NCBI RefSeq assembly: GCF_050624435.1 | Contig: NC_134539.1 | Coordinates: 44,672,001 to 44,736,000, forward strand | From: Tenrec ecaudatus | Lineage: Eukaryota; Chordata; Mammalia; Afrosoricida; Tenrecidae | Length of the DNA stretch: 64,000 nt | Direction of reading: 5' to 3' | Shown: in pieces, positions 38,201 through 50,200 of the stretch | Layout: every line of letters begins with the position of its first letter | How positions within the stretch are numbered: position 1 is the first letter of the stretch | The notes under the pieces: model-generated | Told to the model about the DNA's origin: nothing | The model's input: the letters and a program-made list of their open reading frames with translations, nothing else | The model's database searches: none | Translations under genes and position numbers: made by a program

Positions 38201-41200
38201 CTACTTCTTTTAGTTTCAGGGTACTAGACTGCCTAACATCCACATTTTGTGGGGGAAATGAATATCTTTGTTCATTAAAGGCACCAGTAAATATGGCTCA
38301 TTCAAACTGTAAACATTGTGCTTAGCACCCCTACACATAACCACCCAGTCACCAGGGATTCTGATAAGAAGCTAGAATGCCTGATTAGACAGAGGAGAGA
38401 TTCTCTGTTCGGCCCTGTCATAATTCGTGCAGCAGTTGGTTTCTAGCGTTTTTATAATGGAAAGCTACCTCCAGCATGACTAAAGGTTTGTGTACTCCCT
38501 TGTGTCTTCCTCACCTTTTAAAATATCGTCTTATCAGGCGCTCATACAACTCTTATCCCAATCCATACTTACATCAATTGTGTAAAGCACATCTGTACAT
38601 TCATTGCCCTCATCATTCTCAAAACATTTGCTTTCCACCTAAGCCCCTGGCATCAGCTCATTTCCCCCTCCCTCCCTGCTCCCCACCTCATGAACCCTTG
38701 ATAATTTATAAATGATTATTTTGTCATATCTTGCACTGCCTGACATCTCCCTTGACCCACTTTTCTATTGTATGTCCCCCAGGGAGGAGGTCACATGTAG
38801 ATCCTTGTAATCGATTCCCCCTTTCCAACCCACCCTCCCTCCGCACTCCCAGTATCACCACTCGCACCACTGGTCCTGAAGGGATCATCCGCTCTGGATT
38901 CCCTGTGTTTCCAGTTCCTATCTGTACCAGTATACATCCTCCGGTCTAGCCAGACTTGCAAGGTAGAATTGGGATCTGATAGTGGGGGGGAGGTGGGGGC
39001 GCTAGGAAGCATTGAGGAACTAGAGGAAAGTTGTATGTTTCATTGTTACATTGCACCCTGACTGGCTCGTCTCCTCCCCGAGAGCCTTCTGTAATGGGAT
39101 GTCCAGTGGCCTACAGTCTTCTATACCAATTTTTCGTGTGTGCTGGGTCTTTTGGTGAAGTAATTCTTAATATGAGTGTCTCACTTTCATAATTTAACAA
39201 ATTTCCTTAGAATATGTATATGTAGTAGATATGGTTGACATTTTTAAATTAGCACATTTGCTTTTTTAGTCCAGTTGTGTAGCGGTTGCTTGTTGGGCTG
39301 CAGGTTAGCAGTTTGAAACCACCAGCCACTCATCACTAGAAAGATGAGGCTTCCTACCCCTGTTAAGAGTTGCAATTTTGGAAATTTACAGGGGAGGTGC
39401 AGGGTGGGGGCAGTTCTACCATGTCTTACAGGGTTTCCATGAGTTAGGATTAAGTAATTTTTCCTTTTTTAACTAACCACATGTCCATTTCATATTTACC
39501 CTCTTCTTTACCTTTGATTCAGATTTGGTGATGGGAGAATTGATGGAATTACGTTGGTGGTTAATGCCTAGAAAGTTGTTTTAACCTCAGTGATGTATAA
39601 GAAAAGATTGTCATACTTTAAATAATACCTTTTCTCTTAATGTGTTAGGAAAAATCCTCAATGATGATACTGCTCTCAAAGAATACAAAATTGATGAGAA
39701 GAACTTTGTGGTGGTTATGGTGACAAAAGTAAGTTTCCAGCCTCATTCTTTACATCTTTATACATGCAAGTGATTTCTAAAATACACAACTGAAAAGTAA
39801 AATATGGTTAAAATGCGTACATTTTGTGGGAACAATAGAATCACTGATTAAATAATTATTCATAGATATTGTTTGCCAGAGATTGAATGTCTATGTAGCC
39901 TTTAATAAGGGTTCAATAAAGGTTCTTCCTGTATTATTTCCAAGTTCTACCAACAGAAAAAACATGTAGACTCAGAATTTCTGTGAAATTGCTTAATGAA
40001 TGCAGACTTTTAGCAATTAAAAAAAGGCAGCTAAAGTAATGAAAGACTTATAGTACAGAAATTTCAATTATGAGGGATCTCTTTTTAATTTATTGGAATG
40101 AAATATATTTGGAGCCCTTCACACAGTGAAACTTTTCCCTCTAGAACAGAATGTATACCTCTTTATTTAGAGGCACAGAGTCGTGCAGTCTGATTCTGTG
40201 GAAGCTAGTAACACAGCCAAGTGGAGAGTTGAGAGGGAGGAAGATAGCAGAGGTGGTATTCCTAATACAGTGATCTTCAGGAACGAATTGGCACCGTTTG
40301 GGAATAATGTTTGTAATAATATTTGTAACACTGCATAATTGATAACAGTTCACAAAAGGCCAAAAGTAGGATCTGTTTATTTTACTTTTTTAAGTCACCA
40401 AGTATTTTATATAATAGAAAGCCGAGATGACAAATACATTTTAATCAGGGCATACTTAAGAACCCAGAAACAGAAACTGAGGTGTTTACATGTATTATTT
40501 AATTTTTTAAAGGACATTAAGGAACCACATGATTTTGATATATTTAAGCACTTACTTTTTTTCCAATAATTTTATTAGGGGCTCATACAACTCTTATCAC
40601 AGTCCATACATACATCAATTGTATGAAGCGCATTTGTACATTAATTACCCTCATTCTCAAGACATTTGCTCTCCATTTAAGCCCCTGGCCTCAGCTCCTC
40701 ATTTTTGCGCCTCCCCTCTTCTCCCTCCCTCATGAACCCTTGATAATTTATAATTTTGTCATGTCTTATACTGTTCGATATCTCCCATCACCCACTTTTT
40801 CTGTTGTCCGTCCCCCAGGGACGAGGTTGTATGTAGACCCTTGTAATCGGTTCCCCCTTGCCACCCCACCCTTCCTTGACCCTCCCGTTATCGCCACTCT
40901 CACCACTGGTCCTGAAGGGATCATCTGTCCTGGATTCCCTGTGTTTCCAGTTCCTATCTGTACCAGTGTACAGCCTCTGGTCTGGCCAGATTTGTAAGGT
41001 AGAATTGGGATCATGATAGTGGGGAGGGAGGAGAATTTAGAAACTAGAGCAAAGTTGTATGTTTCATCGTAGCTAACCTGCACCCTGGCTAGCTCATCTC
41101 CTCCCCACAACCCTTCTATAAGAGGATGTCCAACTGCCTACAGATGGGCTTTGTGTCTCCACTCTGCACTCCCCCTCATTCACAATGATACTGTTTTTTG

Positions 41201-44200
41201 TTCTTTGTTGTGCTTCTTCCATGTGGGCTCTGTTGCTTCTGAGCTAGTTGGCCGCTTGTTTACATTCAAGCCTTTAAGACCCCAAACACATATCTTTTGA
41301 TAGCTGGGCACCATCAGCTTTCTTCACCACATTTGCTTATGTACCCATTTGTCTTCAGCGATCGTATTGGGGAGGTGAGCACACAATAACACTGTTTTTT
41401 GTTCTTTGGTGCCTGATCCCTGATCCCTTCGGCACCTTGTGATCACGTAGGCTGCTGAAGCACTTACTTATTGAATGTTAAACCCTAACTAGAGATGGTA
41501 TAGGTAATTTGGGGTAAGGAAGTCTTGCCCAGCCTAGTTTGATCATAAATAGCACACAATGGAAAATGAGAGAGCCACACATTTAGCTTATAACCATTTT
41601 ATTGTGCTTTTAAAAATTTACATGGCATTTATTTTTCTCCATCAGTAGTTCATACACATACTGTTCATGACCTTTTTTCCAAACCTTGTAGTGTGTCAAC
41701 ATGCTTCTCTACTTCCCCTGACGTCTTGTTTCTGGTTTTCCTCTTCCTCTCTCTTCTTTGGTTTTGAGCAAGGGTAGCCCGGTTGGTCTCCCATAGTTGG
41801 TTACTGTAAGGAGTTCATCTCATGGTGTCACTCGATTTGAGCCCTGTCTCTTATGTGAGGCTAAGGTGGCCTTCGATTTGACTGTCTTCAATAACAGTAC
41901 TGTAATTTTGACTGTTCGGAACAAAGCTAAGAAGGATAATTGGTCTCAGATTAGAGTTTTGCATTTTAGGAATAGATACTTGAGACCCATTTAATTTTAT
42001 TTTATATAGAATCTGGCTGATAATTATGGTTGTTTTTATTTTGACGATAATAGTAGAGCCCACTTTAGAAGAAAAAGCCAGTGCGATTGTACGGTCAAAA
42101 AGCAAGCAAAACTTGAGAGAACGGAGGGCTTACTATTAAAAGCAAAATAGCCCTTTGTGCCACGAGTCCACGAAATGTTATTGTAAACTATTGATTACAA
42201 AAATTTTATGCTTAAATATAAGCTGCATAATTTTAGGTGATAGGTTTTAGAAGAGTAAAATGTACACCTTTTTGTATTCATAAACCTTTTGGTTTGTAGT
42301 AATTTTGGGATCCTCCTGTCTTGATATAGCAGAATTTAGCGTGTTCTGAAGTATTCAGTTTATAGTTAATTAAAAATTAAGGTAAAAATATTTTTGAGAA
42401 CTTGCTTGGCTATTTTCTGGATACATATTTTGTATATTAGTCTTTTTGCTTGTATTTCAGTTTAAGTAAATAATTTGAAAGACTGAAATTGTTAGCGAAA
42501 GCTAACAATTGGAGCGAATAGTTGCTGTTCAGGACAGATAGAGATGTCCTCTGTAACCCTGAAAGCATTCTATAAAGTGAATCATCTTGCTAATGTTAAT
42601 CACATCGTATCACTTCACAATTATTTTCAAATTACAGCTTTGTGATAATGTTTTATTTATGGCATCATATAGCAATACAAGGGGACTTTAAGAATCTGGG
42701 AAATTTCTTGTGTTTATTTATTTATTTTAAAAAATCATTTTATTGAGGACTCACTCATACAACTCTTGTCACAATCCATACATCATCCATGGTGTCAAGC
42801 ACATTTGTACACTTGTTGCCATCATCATTCTCAAAACATTTGCTTTCTACTTGAGCCCTTGGTATCAGCTCCTCATTTTTCCTCCTTCCCCATTCCTCCC
42901 TCCCTTATGAACCCTTGATAATATATAAATTACTATTTTTATGTCTGTTGAGTCCATCTTTTCAACTTCTTTGAAGTCACCTCGTAAGAGTCTAGTGTGA
43001 GATAAGGGCTCATGTAGTGTACTCTCATAACTAGCTCACTGTTTGCTTCCCATGTGCGCAGCCCAAAGCAGTGGCAACACCAGCACCAACCACGACGCAG
43101 CAATCAAGTCCTGCTGCCGCCCCTGCAGCTAGTTCCTCCACGGCAGCAAGTGCGGCACAGGCCCCCGCCCCTGCTTCAACTCCTGCACCCGCACCCACAC
43201 CGGCACCAGCACCGGCACCTACCCCCACGCCTGTCACTCCAGCACCGACAACAGCACCTCCTGGACCCACAGCCACCAGTGCAGTCCAGCAAGGAAGACC
43301 CGCCGAAAAGCCAGCAGAAGCACCTGAGGCTACTAGTCCAACACCAACTGACAGGTACGACCTGGCCTTTGCGAAATTAGACCTCATACTATCTTTGTAG
43401 CAAGAACTTTGGGCATGGATTTAGTATATTATTTTGATCAAACTGATGACTGTGCAAAGTTTTGAAAAAGTTTGAACGTGATCTAAAATGTCTGTAGGCA
43501 TGAATTTTTGTAATCCAGATGGTTACACTTAATGGATTTTGTAGGTGTATATCAAAGCTGTTTAACTTAGGAAAGTTTAAAGATCAAGGACAATTTTAAA
43601 TTATGTAATTGTAGTTACTGGAATCATTATTTATGTTTGGTCTCTGTCGTCTTGTTCCTCTTAAGTGCATCATAAACATTCTTTGATGTCAGTATTAACC
43701 AGTTGCAGCAAAGTTTTCCAGTTTGTGGTTTTGCCATTTGTTAGCCCTCAACTTCTGGCCACCCCTTCGGGTCTTCTCAACAATAGGACTTAGAATTGTA
43801 AGATTGCCAGTAATAAAATGGCTTCCCTTTGCCTGCCTAGTACCCTGTGTGAGGTATTTCACTACACAACCAGGCATGCTTTCAGCTCTGAGTCGATGAC
43901 AGCTCTGCTGTTAGAACAGTAGAATGACTCCACAGGGTTTCTAAGCTGTACATCTGTACAGAAGCACACTGCCACGTGTTACACTTGTGTGGCAGGAGTG
44001 GGCCTCAAACCACTGAGTTTTTGTTAGCTGTGTGCTTTAATGATTGTGCTACCAGTGCGCTTTCCAATATGAACAGGACTTACTCTAAATGAAGTGTCAT
44101 CTCAAAGTACAGACCGAAACTTGGTGGCATAAGATGGATTCTCTATATCTCAGACTCAAGTCAATCCCAGATTTATGAAGATCTAATGTAAAAATTAAGC

Positions 44201-47200
44201 TGTAGACTACAGTAGAACATGGTAGCAATAAAAATAATCTTAGCTTGAATATAGGGCTTTTCTAAGCAAGATAAACTACCTAGGAAGTAATTGTCTAAAA
44301 TAATGGTGGATCGTCTTGGCTACTGGGAACTAGCCTAAAGCTTCCTTATTGAAAGCTAAATTGTTACCCATTAAATGGAATACTGCATCTACAGGGGGGA
44401 AAACTAAGCAGATTTGACTGCTTGTAAAAAATAATTGTTATTCTTTAAGATACAAACTGGTCACAGTGGTTGTCTAGGGTAGGGTCTTGGTCAGGAGAGT
44501 AGTTTTATTTTTCTGTATATTGTTCTTTTGAAATTTCACCTTCGTGTGTTAATTTTACTATCTAGCTAATGAAGCAACTTATAAAGGACACTAAAGAATT
44601 ATTTTGATCATAATAGTCAGAAGAGATTCTTTATCAAGCACTTTACAAGCAGTAATCCTATCCACGTGGATACTTTCATTGATCTCATAATGGTGAAGAG
44701 ACAGGCTTAGAACGTTTAGGTAATTTATGAATTCAAACCCCGGGTCCTTTGCTTTGCTACAGGGCTTTGTCAGTACTTGGGCAAATGTATATTTGTTTTT
44801 TAATGTGGGGAATAGGGTGAGGGGCAGAAGGAGGGAGAAGAGAAAGTGTGTGTATGTGCACATGTGTGTCTGTCACTTTAAACTGCTAACTACCTTTACC
44901 ACTATGTCAACTCTGATGTATTTTTCTTAGACTTGCGCTTCATAAAATTTCCTTATCTCATCTGCCTACTTTTCTACTAGCCTTGTGTTGTATAGAACTT
45001 GACATTTGATTCTTTTATATTGGTCCTACCTTATGTTATAGCTGAGATTTATTCTACCTCTGTATTTTGCTTTTTTTGTGTTATGTCTTCTGAATTTTCT
45101 TGTTCAAAACTCACTAGTAAGACAAGTGAAATTCCACGATTTTAAGACTACTGCTTTGGTTTTTACATGTGCTTTAGCATTACTATTTTTAGAAGCTTTT
45201 CCATTGTGACTTCATTTGTTGACTAACTTCTTCGACCATTTTTATTTTGTAGTTCTTAAATAGGTATGAAGGTGTTTTATATATTTGTTTATTAAAATAA
45301 TAGCACCTCGGCATAGACTGAGTATTGAGATGGACTTTGTTCCCAAATCATAGATGATATATATGTATAAAGCTTTTGGAGTTAATCTAGATCTATTATT
45401 TAACACTGTAGTTAGACTTTTATATTTTAAACTTTATTAGGGGAGGCAGACTGGAAAGGAATAGTGGTAGTGGTTGTACAAGACAAAGGATCACACATAA
45501 AAGTTTCTGAATTGCTGTGTGTTTTGTTTTAATTTACCACAACAAGAAAGTTTACAGTTATTTAATTTCCATGTAAATTTTATGTACTTTTCACGTGTTG
45601 ATTTTATATTTTAAAAATCTTTTCCAGTACATCAGGAGATACTTCACGGTCAAACCTTTTTGAAGATGCAACAAGTGCACTTGGTAAGAACGTTCCCTAT
45701 CTCGTAACTGACCTTCTAAGAGTTAGGTAAAAGAGGTTGAAGTTGTGTCCCTTTTCTGTGATCTTAAAAGTATGTTTTCTTAGTTTATTTTAATCGGGCT
45801 ATAAAATGAGATAGCACTTTAATTGTGAGTGGTTAAGTTATTCTTGCGCTCAGCTGCTTTGATAACGATTGCTGTCAAGAACACTTGGATGAGAGAGTTC
45901 TGTTCAGTAATACCTGGGTTTGTCATGAATCAGAATCAACTCTTGGAGAATGAGCTGATGCTATGTGAGGGACCACTTGCACAACCAGTTGGGTCCTAGG
46001 AGATGGTTGTGTAATTGAGGGGTAAGTTAAACAAACATCCGACAAGGCATGATATGCACACAACAGGAAGGGGAGATATTAGAGCAGCGCTTCTCAACCT
46101 ATGTGGGTTGCAACTCCTCTGAGGGTTGAATGACCCTTTCACAGAGGCGTCGCCCGATTCATAACAGTAGAAAAATGACAGTGATGAAGGAGCACAAACA
46201 TAAACATGAGGCGCTGTATTAAAAGGGTTGCGGCATAAGAAGGTTGAGAACCACTGTATTAGAGGCATACATGTGACAGGAAGGCACACAGGAAACAAGA
46301 TGGGTGGGTTCACGAGTTAAGATGTTGAATTAATCTTGGTCTCTGAGCTGGCTTGACCTTAGGTGTCCCTGAGCTCTTTTCCTGGGGAACAATCTTATCC
46401 TTATCAGAAGGGAGTAGGATTAGGGTTAGATGAACTGATTGCTTTTGATGGCAGGACAGCCTTCAAGCAGTTAACCTTCAAGGGTTCTAGTGAGCAACCA
46501 TGTGCTTACAGGCAGCACCTTGAGCCAGACCCGCTGCCGTCCAGTTGGCTCTGACAGTGATTTAGTAGGGTTTCTGAGCCTGCGACTAGCCTTGTCTTGG
46601 TCTGCAGGGCAGTGGTGGGGCTGCAGCATCACTGACCCCGTGGTTACCATCTACCACCCAACAGCTCCCCCAAGGCTCTGTTTGCTTGCACGGACCCTCA
46701 AACTTGTTAAACCTTCGTTCAAGTGCCAAAAAGAACCAGTGGAATAAAGTTAATTGCAGATCATGACAAATGACATTAAGAACTTCCACATTAATATAGA
46801 CTAGAAAGAAAAATCTGGCAATCTGCCTATGAAAAATCCACCTGTGAGAAACCCTGTGGGTCACCATAGGCTGACCACAGTTGACTCAGGACAAGACGGG
46901 CAGCTGTTTTGCTCCACTGTGTATAAGGGGTTGCCATGAGTCGGGGACCAACTGTATATCAGCTAAACAATTATGTTCAGTGATGGAGACCTCTGCTTCA
47001 GTTAGCTCAAGATACCATCACGTACAATGAATTTCCATGAAAAGTGAGCTCTAGTTGGAGCGTACAGGGGAGAACCTTCAGGAAGTAACCTCAAGCATTT
47101 ATGTTCCTGTGTGTCATGTGAGCTTGTGTTAGTCTGGGTGGACTAGAGAAACAAATTCCTAGGCACTCATGTGTAGAAGAGCTTTATATACAAGAGCAAT

Positions 47201-50200
47201 TGTTCATTAAGAAAACATCTCGGCCCAGTCCAGATAAAGTCCATAAGGCCAATAATAGCCCATATGTCCGATACCAAGCTATAAAGTCCTCTTCAGATTC
47301 AACGAAACACGTACAGTGATGCCAAGTGCTGGAAGATCACAGGCCAGTGGATGGAAAATCTTGTGGATCCAGTGGAAGTGTACGCATGTCAGTGACTCTT
47401 CCAGCTCTAGGCCTCTGCCATCGCTCCATGTGTCTTGTCAATAGGAATGTCTCACAGGGAGTGAGTGAATGTCCTGCCTCTAGTGAGCTATTTTTCTTCT
47501 TAGCAGCTCAAAACGAGGTCATCAAGCTGTGCCCTGACTGACAGGCTACTCTTAAGTCTCAAGTTGACAACAGACTATGTAACTACCACAGAGCTTATAA
47601 CTCTATTGGTCTGGCCACTTTCCCTTGCTGTTTTGATAACACGCACGGAGAAGGAAAACTGCTAACTTGTTAGATGGTGTTAAATGTCTTACATATTTTT
47701 CAAAATTCAGTTATGCTTTCGCTGACAATTTGATACTTCTCTATTTTGTGCCATACTATACCTGGTATTTATGTGATAGCTATTTTTCTCTTTCTGTATT
47801 ACCATAAATCTGGTTTTAAAACAACAAAAGCATATAATAGTTCTGAGGTTAAAAGTCTGGCATTCATCTCACTGGGCTCAAATGCAGGGGGTCAGCAGGG
47901 CTGCGTTGTGTGTGTGCGTGCGTGTGCGCGCTCTAAGGAGCCCGGGGGCACAATGCTTAAACCCTCCCCTGCTAACGCAAACACACCAGCTGCTCTACAA
48001 GACGAAGATGGGACAGTTAGTTTCTGTGAAGGGTTTTTTTCCCTTGACATAAACATTCACAATCTTTTCAATAATGGCGACGCCTGGACTCGGTTTTGTA
48101 GTGACTGGTAGGCCACTGTCTGGTGAAGTAGAGCTTGCGGCCCTTGTAGCAGGCTTACTGACTGTTTGGTAGGGCTGTGGGGTCCCTGGTACTGTCCCGA
48201 AATGTCTGTGCGCCTTGCAGCCCTTGTGTGGACTGGACAGTCAATGGGTGCCACGGTCCTCGGCTCAGCACCAGCTGGTTGAAGGTGAGATCTTGCCTCC
48301 AGTTGTTAGGGTGTAGCCCCAGACTGGCTGCTCACCTGCAGGGTGCACACCTTCAGCTTGGCCACTGCCTGCACCTGTAAGTCATCTGTTATGGTCTCCA
48401 CAGCCATCTTGTTTTCCGAGCCAGAAAGGTCTATCTTCTGGAACATTCAAGGGACCAGGGTGCCTGGGTTGGTATGGCTCATGAACTGCCTTTTCAGCAC
48501 AGCCTGGTTAAAGGTGGAGTTGGTCCATGGGGCCAGAAACCTGCAGCAGGTCCTGGTTTTGGGATTCCTTGTAGTGAACCTGTAGGTTCTTGTGGAGGGT
48601 GTCAGCTCCCATGCTGGTGCCTCCTGCCCAGGTCCAGAAGGGTGTTTCTGTGGAGGCTGGTAGCTCTGAAACCCAGCGGGACACTCAGGTTCTGTCCCGT
48701 ACGGTTACTGTGCGTCAGAATTAACTTGACAAGAGTGGGTTTGATTTTGACTCTTCTATAAGAGCTCTCTGACTTGGTGTTAACTTGATGTTAACAGGGT
48801 TTTTAGGGGGAGAATCTGTGTCCTTGACCTTTCCTGTTTCTAGCGGTTATCCATGTTCCTTTGCTCCTGAGCCCTCCTTCCTCTATCTCTAACCTGGCTC
48901 TTATCCTTATATTTGTTTCTCTAACCCTCTCTGATACTGCATCGGTCATATCTCAATAAACCAGGTCATTGCCCTTGTTTTAAAGGTCAGCTGATTAACA
49001 AGCTTTATCTGTGATTTTACTTGTTCTTTGCCATGTAACCTAACATTTATGAGGTCCTAGTTTTGGGGCAGGCTATTTCTGCCTACCACGTTTTGTTGTA
49101 GTTTATACTCCCAAGTCATCTTTCTGTTCATAGCACCTGAAACATTGTGTGTATGCGCACACACTCGGGAGACTTAATAATTTATTAACGGTCCCTTTCC
49201 TTCTGCCCATTTTACCCCCCACTTTTTTCAGTGACAGGTCAGTCCTATGAAAATATGGTAACCGAGATCATGTCGATGGGCTATGAACGAGAGCAAGTCA
49301 TTGCAGCCCTAAGAGCCAGTTTCAACAACCCTGACAGAGCAGTGGAGTACCTTTTAATGGTAAGAAACAATTTTACTTGGTTGTAGTTGTTTAAGATCTA
49401 AGGGGGGATCTGTACTTTCTAGTTTGTCTTAGTCTGAAAGTCATCATTGGCGCAGAACGCAGTCCACCATGGTAAGACCAACTTACGGGTGAGAAGTGGA
49501 TGGAAATTCCCTGACCTTGACGTTGTGGGCACTCTCAGGAACATTGTTTGTGGTGTCTGGAATGATGTCTGTGTCTAATGCAGCCAGAGCCAGGACCCTC
49601 CCTGTTAGCCGTTGCCCATCTTTTTTTATATATTGTTCTTTGAATTCTGGTTTACTTGGATATGTGAGTATATCATCTTTTCAAATGTAAACTTCTCCTC
49701 CTCTCACAATCTGTGGAAACTTCTTAAAGTGTGTCATAAATGTAGCAAACCTCTTTGGATGATCTTAAAGCTTGGTTCCAAATGCAATTTATTTTTACTG
49801 AACAGCCACTCAAAAACATCTGTATGAGATTTAAAAAGTCGATTAGAGTGATGTATAGCACAAAATCACTGATTATATTGATTCTTAATATATGTCTTAC
49901 ACCCTTGCCTCATTTATTGACTGTGTCATCAACTTAACATTTCCAGTTTAGGAAACCTGTCCACCCGTTGTTTACATTCAAGACATCCATTTAATAGTAC
50001 TGAACACTCGGGGGCAGGGTGGGGGGTGGGTCAGGTGTCAGCTTGATTGGACCAGGATTGACTCATTCATTTGGCAGATCTGTAAACATTGTCTCATGAT
50101 AAAATTTTAATTGCAGACCTTTTTATATCTATCATCTGAATGGGAAGGCTTTAAAAAGTTCTTGGAAAAATTCCGTTATCTTTTAATTCCATTTCCACGT

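Larger units (their letters stand above)
37558..39648 (+). other. RAD23B: RAD23B intron 2
   Basis: Donor GTATGA, acceptor AATGTGTTAG. Apart from one L1-type fragment and one AfroSINE (listed), 37560-38515 is anonymous sequence with no gene or RNA I can support. Confidence 0.9.
39729..43061 (+). other. RAD23B: RAD23B intron 3
   Basis: Donor GTAAGT, acceptor TGTGCGCAG. 39730-40545 and 41600-42480 are AT-rich and anonymous. 41590-41720 has a faint L1 3'-end resemblance (ACCATTTTATTGTGCTTTTA). Clear elements are listed separately. Confidence 0.9.
43355..45627 (+). other. RAD23B: RAD23B intron 4
   Basis: Donor GTACGA, acceptor CTTTTCCAG. It holds one AfroSINE and one MIR-like fragment (listed). 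43695-43877 (minus) is a 60-codon frame with coding-like appearance ([20 protein letters not shown]) that I cannot assign. 44800-45600 is AT-rich and anonymous. Confidence 0.9.
45684..49231 (+). other. RAD23B: RAD23B intron 5
   Basis: Donor GTAAGA, acceptor CTTTTTTCAG. It is repeat-rich: AfroSINE scraps near 45917-45965, 46890-46950 and 48700-48735, a SPIN, a member of the 500-bp family and the RPL18 pseudogene. 48740-49230 has nothing I recognise. Confidence 0.9.

Noticed and set aside
43031-43387. 118-codon Ala/Gly/Val frame on the minus strand opposite exon 4
   Set aside because: It is the mirror of the Pro/Ala/Thr codons of RAD23B exon 4. Low-complexity GC-rich coding sequence often leaves the other strand open.
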